A stretch of 64,000 bases of DNA from Methanolobus psychrophilus R15 (GCA_000306725.1 CP003083.1:372001-436000), one strand, 5' to 3'; positions 45,661-56,058 are shown, counted from the first letter of the stretch. The notes: a model not told the origin generated them from the letters alone. Program-made: numbers and translations.

Positions 45661-48167
45661 CTGTACAGGACATATGCACCTCCAAGCATTATCGAGATAC
45701 TTCCCAGTATCAGAAGGGTACTAGTTGAGATACTCTTGGTTGCTGCTACAGTTCCCGCTTCCTCATCAGTTACCAGGTCTGTACCTGTATCATCCACCGA
45801 TCTCAGTGATGTGTCAATAACATCGTTATCAGAAGTTTCAGAACTGATAGCAAAAGGTGAGAAACCCGGCGTATGGCTTTCGAAGTACATATACCTGTCA
45901 TCTTCCCTGACAGGAGTTGTCGGGACTGCATCCCACGAATCATCCGCATACCTGTAGAGTTTTACCAAATCAACATTGATCTTATTCTCTTCGAGCCAGG
46001 ACTTCTCCACTTTGAAGTTTATGCTCAGGTTCTCGACATTTTCCGGAGACACAAAGCCGACACTACCAACCCAGATGTTCATTTGCTGGTAAACTTTTCC
46101 CGGCGCATCGGTCTTTGCGAAAGAGGACCTGCCCTTTAGCACTTCAACTATGGCCTGTATCTTTCCTGAGTTTTTCAAAGCATCGAACTGGATGGATGTG
46201 ATGGCATTGCCCTTTTCCTTAAACTCGTAGCTGATATGTGAGTCCGCGTTTACGAAGACTCCCTGCAATTCCTTTACCTGGATATTCTCGTACTTCTCAC
46301 CACTGGTGCCACCGCCACCTGAGCTGCTGCTTCCACTGCTTCTGACAACTGAAGAGGATTGGGAGGGCTGCGGACCAATCCAGAAGGTGGTGGTGAATAT
46401 CTGCAGGTTGCCCGCATTGTCCTCAACATACACTGAAGCGGAATGTGCGCCTTTGGTAAGTCCTGTGGCATTGTAAGAGGCGTATGAATCAGTGATACTT
46501 GCATTGGGACTGTCTGTGACCTCTATGCCGTCAAACATGAAAACTATGGAGCTTGCGTTAATGCCTGCCCCCGCATCAGAGTAGTTGAAGTGGATATCCA
46601 CATCTGTTGTATCTTCTGCGAAAGCATGGCCCTCAGAAGGCGTGACGCCGTCAAGAACCGGAGCGGTCCGGTCCACATTTACAATATGGTCAGACTCCGT
46701 TGAATTGCTGTTTTTTGCAGTGTCCTTTGCAACTGCTCTGAGAGTATAGTTTCCTTCAGCAACCTTTGAGAGATCGAACTCTGCAATCCACGAACCATCT
46801 TCCAGGTGTCCAGTGGCCGTTTTCACAATCGTGGACCCGGAAAGCAGTTCAATGCTGACAGCTGCTACATCTGCTGATGTACCGGATTCAGAGACCTTTA
46901 CTAACAGGTCGGAATTAGTGTACACGAGCTTACCATGGTCAGATGTTCCTGAAACATTACTTATAACAACTACGGGAGCTGTGTTGTCAACGGCCACAGC
47001 CACTACTTCTGATATCTCCTTACCAGAAGCAGCCGTGCTGAGCAGATTCAAAGTATATATTCCACTTGGAAGGGGCTTTCCCTGCTGATCTGTTGCATTC
47101 CATCCAACTGTATATATGCCCGAAACAAGATCATCAGTGATGTTCTTCTTGAAAAATGCAGCACTAGTGCTATCAGTTATTGAAAACTCGGCTGATACAT
47201 AATCAATGCCACTTATATTAACTTTTATTTCTACCGGATTGTTAACACTTATGGCTTTCACAGAACTTACCTGGAGATATTCAGTGTCGCCTTCAACTAT
47301 TACGGTCGTGACTACCTTAGACCAGGACATATGATCCTTTACTTTGAATTCAATAGTATGGGTTCCCACGGACAGGTTTGATCTGGAGAAGCTTGACTGG
47401 TTGCTTAGCAGATTATCAATGCTGGACCACCATTGATATTCGCTTATGTCCTTTCCGTCTGGGTCAATACCTGTCCCGGCGAATGTAATGCTCTGACCTG
47501 CTTTCGCAGGATTCGGAGTGATAGAATCAATGATAGCTATCGGAAGAGTATTCTCCAGAATGACCAGATAACCATAAACCTTGTCGGACCACTGACCCTC
47601 ACTGTCCACGGCCCTGAAGCTCATCGTATGATTGCCTACAGATAGGCCCCCCGTATATAGGGTCCTTCCTGTGCATTGTAAACCATCTCTATCGGAGTAC
47701 CATTCATGACCTTTCTTTGATGGGATGGCAGTATGATTGTAAACGTATAGGCCAACTAAGCTAACAATCTCACCCCTTATTGCAGGGTTGGGCCTGATAT
47801 AGTCAATTGCAACTACAGGACGTGTATCCGCCGAGATATAATCAATCCTTGTCAAGGAATCCGATCCGTTTGCATTGCTGACCGTCAGATTCACAGTATA
47901 AGTACTAGACGCCATATAGGTATGTGCAGGATTCTGTAGATTGGATGTATTACCATCACCAAAATCCCAGTACCATGACATCGGCTCCCCGCTTGAGGTG
48001 TCAGTGAACCTGACCTCAAGAGGAACTTTTCCGCTTACAACATCCGAGTCGAAGGAAGCAACCGGAGCTGAAGTAATTTCAGAAGCATTCGCGACACCTA
48101 TGCATAGAAATGATACAATTATCATTAGAGTAACAAAGTTAGTTTTGATTATGATACCACCACTCAA
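45648..48167 (-). CDS. Large surface protein: PKD, Ig-like and PGF-pre-PGF domains
   Basis: 839 residues, apparently initiated at TTG. A signal peptide (about 8-30) is followed by a PKD domain (VPLEVRFTDTSSGEPMSWYWDFGDGNTS, about 45-115 overall), two related Ig-like repeats each starting 'PNPA..G' (about 125-300), a FlgD-like domain, a further Ig-like domain, a serine/glycine linker (RSSGSSSSGGGGTSG, about 625) and a PGF-pre-PGF domain (about 640-790). The C-terminus is one membrane helix plus YRKRS. This is a typical Methanosarcinales envelope or adhesion protein. No enzyme motif seen. Confidence 0.82.
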   Translation of the reverse strand: MSGGIIIKTNFVTLMIIVSFLCIGVANASEITSAPVASFDSDVVSGKVPLEVRFTDTSSGEPMSWYWDFGDGNTSNLQNPAHTYMASSTYTVNLTVSNANGSDSLTRIDYISADTRPVVAIDYIRPNPAIRGEIVSLVGLYVYNHTAIPSKKGHEWYSDRDGLQCTGRTLYTGGLSVGNHTMSFRAVDSEGQWSDKVYGYLVILENTLPIAIIDSITPNPAKAGQSITFAGTGIDPDGKDISEYQWWSSIDNLLSNQSSFSRSNLSVGTHTIEFKVKDHMSWSKVVTTVIVEGDTEYLQVSSVKAISVNNPVEIKVNISGIDYVSAEFSITDSTSAAFFKKNITDDLVSGIYTVGWNATDQQGKPLPSGIYTLNLLSTAASGKEISEVVAVAVDNTAPVVVISNVSGTSDHGKLVYTNSDLLVKVSESGTSADVAAVSIELLSGSTIVKTATGHLEDGSWIAEFDLSKVAEGNYTLRAVAKDTAKNSNSTESDHIVNVDRTAPVLDGVTPSEGHAFAEDTTDVDIHFNYSDAGAGINASSIVFMFDGIEVTDSPNASITDSYASYNATGLTKGAHSASVYVEDNAGNLQIFTTTFWIGPQPSQSSSVVRSSGSSSSGGGGTSGEKYENIQVKELQGVFVNADSHISYEFKEKGNAITSIQFDALKNSGKIQAIVEVLKGRSSFAKTDAPGKVYQQMNIWVGSVGFVSPENVENLSINFKVEKSWLEENKINVDLVKLYRYADDSWDAVPTTPVREDDRYMYFESHTPGFSPFAISSETSDNDVIDTSLRSVDDTGTDLVTDEEAGTVAATKSISTSTLLILGSISIMLGGAYVLYRKRS

Positions 48168-48256
48168 TTAAAATAAGGACATAAGTTAGATAAAAACCTT
48201 ACTAAACAGTGTTAACATCAATAAAATAATTAATATAAAAAAACAGACATAAATAG

Positions 48257-48282
48257 TAGAAATTCCCAATTAATGGAATTGG
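48257..48282. repeat. Dispersed foldback motif, copy 2
   Basis: TAGAAATTCCCAATTAATGG followed by AATTGG, matching the motif at 27629-27655 in most positions. It lies in the 271-base gap upstream of the PKD protein gene, which shows no coding frame. Confidence 0.4.
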
Positions 48283-48438
48283 ATGGACATTCCTGAGAAC
48301 TTCATTCTAAGCAGCCAGGAATTACTCTAGGGACGAATTAGCTTGATCTGCAAATCATAAGTCCCAGAAATAGATATAAATGCACAGGAAACATCAAGAG
48401 TGCTCCCTGTCCCCTAAAACGCAATGACCAGATCGCTC

Positions 48439-49134
48439 TCACTTGTTGGAGATATATTCCACCATTGATCTGAACACCTTCAATCCGTCAGAAGAGCCCA
48501 GTACTTCCTCGGATGCCCTTTCAGGGTGTGGCATCATTCCAAGCACGTTCTTCCTTTGGCTTACTATGCCGGCGATGTTCTCCCTGGAGCCGTTGGGGTT
48601 TGCTTCGTCGGTGGCATTACCGCTTTTGTCCACGTACCTGAATACGACCTGATCATTCCTCTCCAGTGCTGCGAGGGTCGGCTCGTCAGCGTAATAGTTA
48701 CCTTCCATATGGGCTATGGGGATACTGAGAATTTCTCCTTTCCTGAACATGGATGTGAAGGGCGTGTCGGTGGTCTCGACCCTCAGGTAGGTGCATTCGC
48801 ACCTGAATTTGGGGTAATTGTTGGTTGTGAGCGCACCGGCGAGCAGGCCGGACTCGGTAAGCACCTGGAAACCGTTACATATACCAATAACGGGTTTTCC
48901 TGCATCTGCCTGTTTCTTGACGGAATTCATTATCGGGGTTCGTGCGGCTATTGCGCCAGCCCGGAGGTAGTCACCGTAGGAGAAGCCTCCCGGTATCACG
49001 ATACCATCGAAGCGGTCAAGGTTCTCTTCCTTGTACCATACTAGTTCGGCATCAACACCCAGTACATCCTTAAGGACGTGTATAATATCAAGGTCACAAT
49101 TACTTCCGCCAAACTGGACAACAGCAATGCTCAT
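48439..49134 (-). CDS. purQ: FGAM synthase glutaminase subunit PurQ
   Basis: 231-residue class I glutamine amidotransferase that supplies ammonia to PurL in purine synthesis. The nucleophile elbow is [11 protein letters not shown] with the catalytic cysteine; the His-Glu pair is in [12 protein letters not shown] near the C-terminus. N-terminal [12 protein letters not shown] is characteristic. The ATG overlaps the purS stop by 4 bases. PurL is not in the window. Confidence 0.96.
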   Translation of the reverse strand: MSIAVVQFGGSNCDLDIIHVLKDVLGVDAELVWYKEENLDRFDGIVIPGGFSYGDYLRAGAIAARTPIMNSVKKQADAGKPVIGICNGFQVLTESGLLAGALTTNNYPKFRCECTYLRVETTDTPFTSMFRKGEILSIPIAHMEGNYYADEPTLAALERNDQVVFRYVDKSGNATDEANPNGSRENIAGIVSQRKNVLGMMPHPERASEEVLGSSDGLKVFRSMVEYISNK

Positions 49135-49382
49135 TCTATTTCCCTCAGGGATACGGAATAATTATGAATGATCGGGTTAGCTATCAGTTTCTGGCACATC
49201 TCTTCTACATTTTCCCTTGCACTGTGTATGTCAGCAGCCTTCAGGACAATGGTATATTTCTTTGCGGTCCTGACACTGTCGGCCTCATAACCAAGATGTT
49301 CAAGTGCCCTTTTGACAGTCGTGCCTTCCGGATCGAGCATACCGGCCTTGAGTTCAATAATTACTTCAGCTTGATACTGCAT
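49131..49382 (-). CDS. purS: FGAM synthase subunit PurS
   Basis: 83 residues, normal for PurS, which bridges PurL and PurQ. Typical pattern [20 protein letters not shown] then [20 protein letters not shown]. It comes first in the purS-purQ operon. Confidence 0.95.
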   Translation of the reverse strand: MQYQAEVIIELKAGMLDPEGTTVKRALEHLGYEADSVRTAKKYTIVLKAADIHSARENVEEMCQKLIANPIIHNYSVSLREIE

Positions 49383-49484
49383 CTTCTATCCTCAGCTCTC
49401 TTTTGAATATGCATAATAGTGGATATCACGCTTTAATGCAGCACTTGATATTATAATCTTTGCCCCGGGAATATGGTCTGTGCC

Positions 49485-50072
49485 TTATGCAAGTGACCGC
49501 TTTGCATGCAACAGGCGTTGTACGACAGTCACATGAGTTAGCACCACAATTATCACGATAGCCAGACCCAGCATTCCGGTAAGGGCTCCTGCCACAAGCA
49601 CCAGCAACCTTTCCGGTCTTTCAGCTATCCCCACGTCCATTTCCTTTGCTCCCGCAGCCTCTGCCCGGGAACGTGTATAACTTACAAGGTAGGAGCCGAT
49701 AATCGCTACTACTGCCCACAGCCACATCGGAATGGAAAGGAAATCTACCTGAACGATGTTGCCGGACACCAGGCCATAGATAATGCCCGCAAATATCAGG
49801 GCATCAGCATACCTGTCACAAACAGAATCAAGAACTGCCCCAAAAGCAGTAGTAAGGCCATTAGCCCTGGCAACTGCTCCATCGAAAATATCAAAGATCC
49901 CGCTCAGGAGGATAGTGAGAGCCCCCAGTATAAGAAAACCCCTGGCAAACTGGAATGCGGCAATAACACTCACAAGCAACCCGATAATAGTTAACGTGTT
50001 CGGCGATAGAGGTATATTTCTTGCAAGAGGCAGGAACCATTCCCTGATATTGTCTTTTAGTACTCCCAACAT
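49485..50072 (-). CDS. CDP-alcohol phosphatidyltransferase (archaetidylinositol-phosphate synthase-like)
   Basis: 195 residues with five or six membrane helices. The family motif D-G-(x)2-A-R-(x)n-G-(x)3-D-(x)3-D is seen as DIFDGAVARANG...GAVLDSVCDRYAD. N-terminal PLARNIPLSPNTLTIIGLL is usual for the archaeal enzymes. It likely joins CDP-archaeol to myo-inositol phosphate in membrane lipid synthesis; a serine or glycerol phosphate acceptor cannot be excluded. Confidence 0.85.
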   Translation of the reverse strand: MLGVLKDNIREWFLPLARNIPLSPNTLTIIGLLVSVIAAFQFARGFLILGALTILLSGIFDIFDGAVARANGLTTAFGAVLDSVCDRYADALIFAGIIYGLVSGNIVQVDFLSIPMWLWAVVAIIGSYLVSYTRSRAEAAGAKEMDVGIAERPERLLVLVAGALTGMLGLAIVIIVVLTHVTVVQRLLHAKRSLA

Positions 50073-50322
50073 AACATGTACATCCTTTTATCTCATATCC
50101 CAACCCATTTTGTTTTATTTGTATTTATCCAATCTGCCTATTTTTGTCCTTGTACAAAGGGAATACTCATCATAATGATGGTAATTATACAAAAGAATGT
50201 AGATATTATTATATACTTGATTGTCAAACCAGCAATTGTATTACACAAAACAGGACCCATCCTTTCCTTAGTTATGGAGTCATGTCAAAAATAACCATAA
50301 ATCCGGGCAGAGGCATTAACAA

Positions 50323-50706
50323 ATGAAGACCGAACGCAAGATCATCGTATCAGAGAATGGAAAACTCGTTCTGAAGAAGATCACACTGGCATGCAAGGAT
50401 ACCAGTGGAAAGAATATTTATCTCTTTGAACCGGACAACAAGGGCGAGAAAAAGGAAAGTCTTTACCAGCGCATTGAAAATAATTTCCTGAGAATCGGTT
50501 TGCTTAAGAAAGTGGACATGTCAACATTAAGCAATGAGGAGATCAACAGGCTCATTTACAAAAAGCATGAGAAAGAAGACAGGTTTCTCAAGGCTGGCGA
50601 AAAGCGCGGTTTCAACTTCGGCGTTGATATGGACCCGGAGGACATCCTGAAGTTCTATGTCTCTCTCACGCCCGATGAAAGGATAGAACTTAACTGCAAG
50701 CCATAA
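50323..50706 (+). CDS. Conserved-looking hypothetical protein
   Basis: 127 residues, soluble, very rich in lysine and glutamate. Patterns of note are KIIVSENGKLVLKKITLACK at the N-terminus and DPEDILKFYVSLTPDERIEL at the C-terminus. I do not recognise the family. ATG start without a strong ribosome site. Neighbours on both sides are unrelated. Confidence 0.6.
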   Translation: MKTERKIIVSENGKLVLKKITLACKDTSGKNIYLFEPDNKGEKKESLYQRIENNFLRIGLLKKVDMSTLSNEEINRLIYKKHEKEDRFLKAGEKRGFNFGVDMDPEDILKFYVSLTPDERIELNCKP

Positions 50707-50927
50707 AATTTGAGACAGAAGTATTTCACAGGGATTTCACTCAGATCTCTGCTTATCATTTATTTTATTGTTTCGATTTTTAATAAAGGTCATACTTTCA
50801 ATTAAGTGACCTCTGTAAACCTGCGCGTTTTTAGATTTAGAGGCTTCTTCTGTAAACCCATATACAAAACTCTTATGCATAATCATTGTGTATAGCCCCT
50901 CAAAACAAATCCTATGAAGAACTGAAA

Positions 50928-53138
50928 ATGTGTGCAATTACAGGCTTTTTCAATATTAATGACTCTACTGAGCTGGCTTTGAAAGCCTTGGAGAGCATGA
51001 GGAACAGGGGGCTTGACTGCATTGGGATGTGCGGACCCGCATGGACAGAGTATGGAGATGAAGCACGCAGCCTGGAATTTCCCTCGGGCACACAGCAGAA
51101 AGTGCTTGGTCATCGCCTGCATTCCATGGTCAGTTTTGTACGCCAGCCCATAGTGTATAAAGGGAAAATGGTTGCCAACTGCGAAATATACAACTGGAGA
51201 GAACTCGGGGAAAAATACGGTATTCAAGCCGCAAATGACGCGGATTTGCTCATAAGGCTGATAGAGCTGAAACTGAAAGACGAAACAGATAGCCTAAATG
51301 ATGAAAAGGCTGATGTGCCGGAGAATATATCAGAAACCTTTGTCCTTGGGAAACTTGATGAGCTGCTTACCGAAGTGATAGGAGTGTATGCCTTTGCCTA
51401 CTGGCTTGACGATAAGATATACATAGCCAGGGATATTCTGGGAATCAAGCCGCTTTGGTATAGCATGGCTGACGGGTTTGCCTTTGCCTCAGAGAAAAAA
51501 GCCCTTGTTGCTACAGGACGCACTAACATCAAGGAACTTAACCCACGGGACATAATAAGCTATGACATGCAGAGCGATTCCACTGCTCATTTTAACAGGA
51601 GCTTCTTCTCCATCCAGCCGGAGCACACAAAACCGATTGAAGAGATCAAGAAAGATTTCCACAGCCTTCTGGAAAATGCCGCGTCCATACGCTTCCCTGA
51701 TGAAAGGTTTGGCATACTATTCTCAGGCGGACTGGACTCTACCGTTATAGCATGCCTGTGCAAGATGCTGGGGAAAGAGCCTGGAATTGATTTCACATGT
51801 TATACAGCCGGACTGGACGAAGTAAAGCTTCCCCCAGATGTTGAATATGCACAGAGGATGGCAGAGGAGCTTGGCCTTGAACTGAAGATTAAGAGAATCG
51901 GGCTTGAGGAGGTTGATGAATACCTCAAAACTGTCGTCCCTCTTGTTGAAGACACCAATGTCCCTAAAGTGGGCGTTGCCCTGACGATGTACGCAGCATG
52001 TGTCGCTGCGAGGGAGGATGGCATAAGGGTCATGTTCTCAGGCTCCGGTGCTGATGAACTGCTGGCCGGATATGACCGCCATAAACGTTCCACAGACATC
52101 AGCAGGGACTGCTATGCAGATATCCTGAAGATATACGAGAAGAACACCTACAGGGATGATGTGGTCTCGATGAACAATAACATCGAACTGCGTGTACCCT
52201 ATCTGGACAAACGCTTTGTTGATTATTGTCTTAAGATACCTGCAAGATACAAGATGCACGAGGATCAGAATAAGTGGATACTGCGTGAGATAGCCCGGGA
52301 GCTTGGTCTCCCGCAAGAGCTGTCCCTGAGGAAAAAACAGGCTGCACAGTATGGCAGCAGGTTTGACAAGGCAATCGGCAAACTGGCAAAGAGGGCAGGA
52401 TTTAACACAAAGACCGCATACCTGAAACAATTCTATGACCAGCACAACCTCAAGCTGGGTGTGCTTTTTAGCTCAGGCAAGGACAGCAATTATGCAATGC
52501 ACATCATGCAGGAGCAGAACTACTCCATAGAGTGCCTTATCACTATTAAGAGCCAGAATCCCGATTCATATATGTTTCATACTCCCAACATCAGCCTGGC
52601 CAACCTGCAGGCAGAGGCGATGGGTATTCCCCTTATAGAGGAGACCACCAGAGGCGAAAAGGAAACAGAGCTTCAGGATATGAAGAACGCCATCCTCAGA
52701 GCAAAGGAAGAGTTCGGGATAGAAGGAGTTGTTACGGGTGCTCTGTACTCGAATTACCAGCGCGAAAGGATAGAGAAGGTGTGCGATGAACTTGGCCTTA
52801 AGGTATTCTCACCTCTCTGGCATATCGATCAGGAAAAGGAGATGCACCAGCTACTGGCCATAGGGTTTGAGTTCATATTCAGCAGTGTCGCAGCCTACGG
52901 GCTTGACAAAAGCTGGGTCGGACGCAGGATAGGGGAGAAGGACATCGAACGACTTGTCAGGCTCAACGAGAAGATCGGTCTCAATGTCGCAGGTGAAGGA
53001 GGCGAGTTCGAGAGCTTCGTGCTCGACGGGCCTATGTACCATAAAAAGATAGAGATCCGGGAAATGGAAGTTGTAGAACTGGACGAGTATACTGCAAAAG
53101 TGGTCATCACCAATGCAGTGCTTGTCGATAAAGACTGA
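50928..53138 (+). CDS. Asparagine synthetase (AsnB) - diphthine-ammonia ligase (Dph6) fusion
   Basis: 736 residues from the ATG at 50928, chosen because it makes Cys2 the N-terminal nucleophile (MCAITGFFN). Residues about 2-215 are a glutamine amidotransferase of the AsnB type; about 245-480 the AsnB synthetase domain with PP-loop GILFSGGLDSTVIACL; and from about 505 a Dph6-type ATP pyrophosphatase with LGVLFSSGKDSNYAM and GEGGEFESFVLDGP. Dph6 amidates diphthine on elongation factor 2. The fused amidotransferase may provide ammonia or a related aminated product; AsnB-like chemistry on aspartate is the alternative. Confidence 0.88.
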   Translation: MCAITGFFNINDSTELALKALESMRNRGLDCIGMCGPAWTEYGDEARSLEFPSGTQQKVLGHRLHSMVSFVRQPIVYKGKMVANCEIYNWRELGEKYGIQAANDADLLIRLIELKLKDETDSLNDEKADVPENISETFVLGKLDELLTEVIGVYAFAYWLDDKIYIARDILGIKPLWYSMADGFAFASEKKALVATGRTNIKELNPRDIISYDMQSDSTAHFNRSFFSIQPEHTKPIEEIKKDFHSLLENAASIRFPDERFGILFSGGLDSTVIACLCKMLGKEPGIDFTCYTAGLDEVKLPPDVEYAQRMAEELGLELKIKRIGLEEVDEYLKTVVPLVEDTNVPKVGVALTMYAACVAAREDGIRVMFSGSGADELLAGYDRHKRSTDISRDCYADILKIYEKNTYRDDVVSMNNNIELRVPYLDKRFVDYCLKIPARYKMHEDQNKWILREIARELGLPQELSLRKKQAAQYGSRFDKAIGKLAKRAGFNTKTAYLKQFYDQHNLKLGVLFSSGKDSNYAMHIMQEQNYSIECLITIKSQNPDSYMFHTPNISLANLQAEAMGIPLIEETTRGEKETELQDMKNAILRAKEEFGIEGVVTGALYSNYQRERIEKVCDELGLKVFSPLWHIDQEKEMHQLLAIGFEFIFSSVAAYGLDKSWVGRRIGEKDIERLVRLNEKIGLNVAGEGGEFESFVLDGPMYHKKIEIREMEVVELDEYTAKVVITNAVLVDKD

Positions 53139-53229
53139 ATACTGCCACCAACTGCGAGAATATAAATACTGTTCTTCTTATAATTGTTAATTAGAATTGC
53201 GATATAGCAGTTATAAGGAGTGGAGTATT

Positions 53230-54459
53230 TTGGAACTTACAATGGTGATACCCAGTTACTGGAGCCGGGATAGTGCTACAGGCTGGAAAGAAGGGGATGC
53301 TGTTTACGACCATCCCATCCCGATAGACCAGAAGGGGACGCTTGGCAGGGCGATCAGAAGCATGAAGATCCTTGATGATAAGGATTTCAGGCTCGTGGTA
53401 CTGGCAGTGGCGACATCTCAGGATATCGAGAGTGAGGTTGAGGATATCGTAAAAGAGATCGTTGAGCAGACAGCACCTGATGCAGGAATAAAGGCTGCAG
53501 TGTTTGGACCTTCACACCTGAAAAACATCCATGAGATACTGGACAAAGAGGGAAATGCCGCGTACCAGGACCTTCTGCGGCTTAGGGGATATTCCAACGT
53601 TCGTAACATGTGCCTTTTCGTACCTCACATCATTGGAGCAGATGCTGCAGTGCTTATCGATGATGATGAAGTGTTCGAGGACCCTGATTTCATTGGCAAG
53701 GTCCGGGAGCATATCGGCCAGGATGTTAACGGCAGGAAGATATACGGACTTGCAGGCTATTATCTGCAGCCGGATGGCAATTTCTATGTACCTGCTCCTG
53801 AAGATGGCTGGGCCTACTACTGGGGCAAGCAGACACAGATGAACAAAGCCTTTGAAGCTGTGATCGCATCCCCGCCAAGAATAAAGGAAACACCATTCGT
53901 GTTTGGCGGGAACATGACAATTCACAGGAACCTTTTCACAAAGATACCCTTCGATCCCCATGTCAGACGGGGCGAGGATATTGATTACATCATGAACGCC
54001 ATGATGTTCGGTTTTAACTTCTTCCTTGATAATGAACTGCACATCAAGCACCTGCCGCCTGAAAAAAGCCATCCGCAGTGGATGCGTCTTAGGGAAGATA
54101 TATACCGTTTTGTCTTTGAGAGGGAAAAACTGAGGCATCAGAAGGACATAAAAGGCATGAGGCGCATCTCGGCCGAGGATTTTGGCGAATACCCCGGTAT
54201 TTTCCTGAAAGAAGACCTTGACGAGAGAATAAAGAAAGCCAGCATGCTCCTCTCTGGAGAATACCGTCGCAATGGCGACCTTCAGGGCGGCATTGAGGCT
54301 TTGAAGAACATTGAAGTTGCTAAAGAGGAGGCAGTACCTTCATTTGATCCTTTTGAGCATCTTTTAGAACTTCAGAAGAGTTGGGAGCAGTTAATGAGCT
54401 ATACGGGTCAGGATATGGTCAGGCAGGAGATGCAAGGAATTTTGGAGGGAAAGAGGTAG
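53230..54459 (+). CDS. Glycosyltransferase family 2-like protein
   Basis: 409 residues from the TTG at 53230, nine bases after AAGGAG; the ATG at 53242 is an alternative. N-terminal LTMVIPSYWSRDS is the first strand of a GT-A fold, VLIDDDEVFEDPDFIGKV (about 140-155) the DxD-like nucleotide-sugar and metal site, and RRGEDIDYIMNAMMFG (about 250) a late conserved acidic segment. The C-terminal 100 residues are helical. Sugar and acceptor unknown; surface glycan or lipid glycosylation is plausible. Stands alone, ending in a hairpin. Confidence 0.75.
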   Translation: MELTMVIPSYWSRDSATGWKEGDAVYDHPIPIDQKGTLGRAIRSMKILDDKDFRLVVLAVATSQDIESEVEDIVKEIVEQTAPDAGIKAAVFGPSHLKNIHEILDKEGNAAYQDLLRLRGYSNVRNMCLFVPHIIGADAAVLIDDDEVFEDPDFIGKVREHIGQDVNGRKIYGLAGYYLQPDGNFYVPAPEDGWAYYWGKQTQMNKAFEAVIASPPRIKETPFVFGGNMTIHRNLFTKIPFDPHVRRGEDIDYIMNAMMFGFNFFLDNELHIKHLPPEKSHPQWMRLREDIYRFVFEREKLRHQKDIKGMRRISAEDFGEYPGIFLKEDLDERIKKASMLLSGEYRRNGDLQGGIEALKNIEVAKEEAVPSFDPFEHLLELQKSWEQLMSYTGQDMVRQEMQGILEGKR

Positions 54460-54479
54460 GTTGGCCAGACTTGCCAACC
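54459..54479 (+). terminator. Hairpin after the glycosyltransferase gene
   Basis: GGTTGGC-cagactt-GCCAACC, a perfect seven-pair stem starting at the last base of the stop codon, followed by ttcctatattcctgttc. It lies between convergent genes and may serve both. Confidence 0.6.
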
Positions 54480-54494
54480 TTCCTATATTCCTGT

Positions 54495-55874
54495 TCATAC
54501 CCGGAAAAATTCCACATAGACAAAACCAAGTGTCATCAGCAGGAAAAACAACAGTCCAGCCCAGCTCAGGATCTTAAGGAATGTTCCCGGACGGTCTTTT
54601 ACCGGCACATTGCTGCCGTTCATCACTTTATAGTTTATGTAGGCCAGAACCGGCGAGGTGACAAAGCTGATGATGGCAGCAAAGCTTAGCAGTTGCAGCA
54701 GGTCATTGACGAAAAATAGCACGATTATGCAGGAAGCGACTACCGACAATACAATTGTAAGCTGGAAGATTTGTTTAAAGCGCCTGGAAAAACTGTCGTT
54801 GAGCAACGTGCAGCTGGCAGCCAGTGAGCGCGGATAACCATCTATACAGGTCATGGTAGTGCTAAACATCGTGGTAAAGGCGGCAGTCAGGATCAAAGGC
54901 TTTGACCATGAGCCAATATTTGCTGAATACAAATTGACCAGTTGTTGACTGAAACCTATGCCACCACTTGCAAGTTCCTCGCCAGACCCATACATGATGA
55001 GTTTGCCAAGCCCAACAAAAGCTACGGCCATGAGTACAGCCATTACATATCCCAGATAAAAATCAATCGAGGTTTCCTTAGTCGTTGCGAAGTGGCCGGT
55101 TTCTTCTTTGCGGCTGAACATCCACAGGCTTGACCATGCTGACAGGTCTATCGGTGCCGGCATCCAGCCCAGCAACATCACTAAGAACGGAAAAGCCATC
55201 CATGTCCAGGGACTTGGGCCAACAAAGTCTGGTGATGCAACAGGACCGTGAGAAAATGCCAGGCCCAGCGCTACCAGTGTGCTCAGACCAAGTACCACAA
55301 CAGCAAGTTTTGCCATCTTATCAAGCATTTTGTAATGCCCCACCAAAATAACTGCAGCACATATTAACAGAATGCCAACAGTGAGAATGGGAATACTGCT
55401 GCCATCAAATCCATAGCCTGCAAATAAAGTTCCACTGATCATGGCCACACTGGCCGTATTTATTATCCCTGTGAAGATATTGATACCCAGGAAGATATAT
55501 ACATAGGCGACACCCTGCCGTTTATACCCGGCCAGGAGACTTTCACCTGTAGCGGCTGTATAGCGCTGGCCATATAAGAAGAACGGATATTTGAACAGGT
55601 TAGCCAGCAGAATCAAACCAATTAGACTCCATCCGTATTGTGCCCCGGCCTGGGTCGACCAGACAAGATGCGAGCCGCCAATGGCAGCACAAGCTACCAG
55701 AATACCGGGGCCTATCGCCTTGAACAGGTTGGTACGGCTGTCGGAACTTGCGAAAAGCTCTGAACTGATCTTTTTGAACATACTGGCATGACTGCTGGGA
55801 TATTCAGCAGTTACCGGCGTGGTAGATCCAATAGCCGTTTGTGCATTGGTCATAGCTACGGGTTGTTTGGTCAT
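54495..55874 (-). CDS. NRAMP-like metal ion transporter, lacking the DPGN motif
   Basis: 459 residues with about eleven membrane helices. The N-terminal core GPGILVACAAIGGSHLVWST followed by QAGAQYGWSL aligns with helix 1 of NRAMP proteins, where the metal-binding DPGN should be; here it reads GGSH. Helix 6, normally with a methionine-proline-histidine, has PFLVMLLGWMPAPIDLSAWSS. The fold is therefore NRAMP/APC-like, but the classical manganese/iron ligands are absent, as in divergent NRAMP-related proteins. Substrate open. Upstream neighbours are convergent or divergent, so it is monocistronic. Confidence 0.75.
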   Translation of the reverse strand: MTKQPVAMTNAQTAIGSTTPVTAEYPSSHASMFKKISSELFASSDSRTNLFKAIGPGILVACAAIGGSHLVWSTQAGAQYGWSLIGLILLANLFKYPFFLYGQRYTAATGESLLAGYKRQGVAYVYIFLGINIFTGIINTASVAMISGTLFAGYGFDGSSIPILTVGILLICAAVILVGHYKMLDKMAKLAVVVLGLSTLVALGLAFSHGPVASPDFVGPSPWTWMAFPFLVMLLGWMPAPIDLSAWSSLWMFSRKEETGHFATTKETSIDFYLGYVMAVLMAVAFVGLGKLIMYGSGEELASGGIGFSQQLVNLYSANIGSWSKPLILTAAFTTMFSTTMTCIDGYPRSLAASCTLLNDSFSRRFKQIFQLTIVLSVVASCIIVLFFVNDLLQLLSFAAIISFVTSPVLAYINYKVMNGSNVPVKDRPGTFLKILSWAGLLFFLLMTLGFVYVEFFRV

Positions 55875-56058
55875 GGTTACATCTCAGAATAAAGATTATG
55901 TATCAATTTCAATCGTTATTTCTATTATTTTATAAATATAGATATTATTAGTATTATAAAACTGTTCCCGGCAGGTATTGGATATCATTATCCGGAAAAA
56001 CCCCGAATTTCTCTGAGCATGGAGCCGAAAACCTTAATGCTGCCGAGCAACAGTTAAA

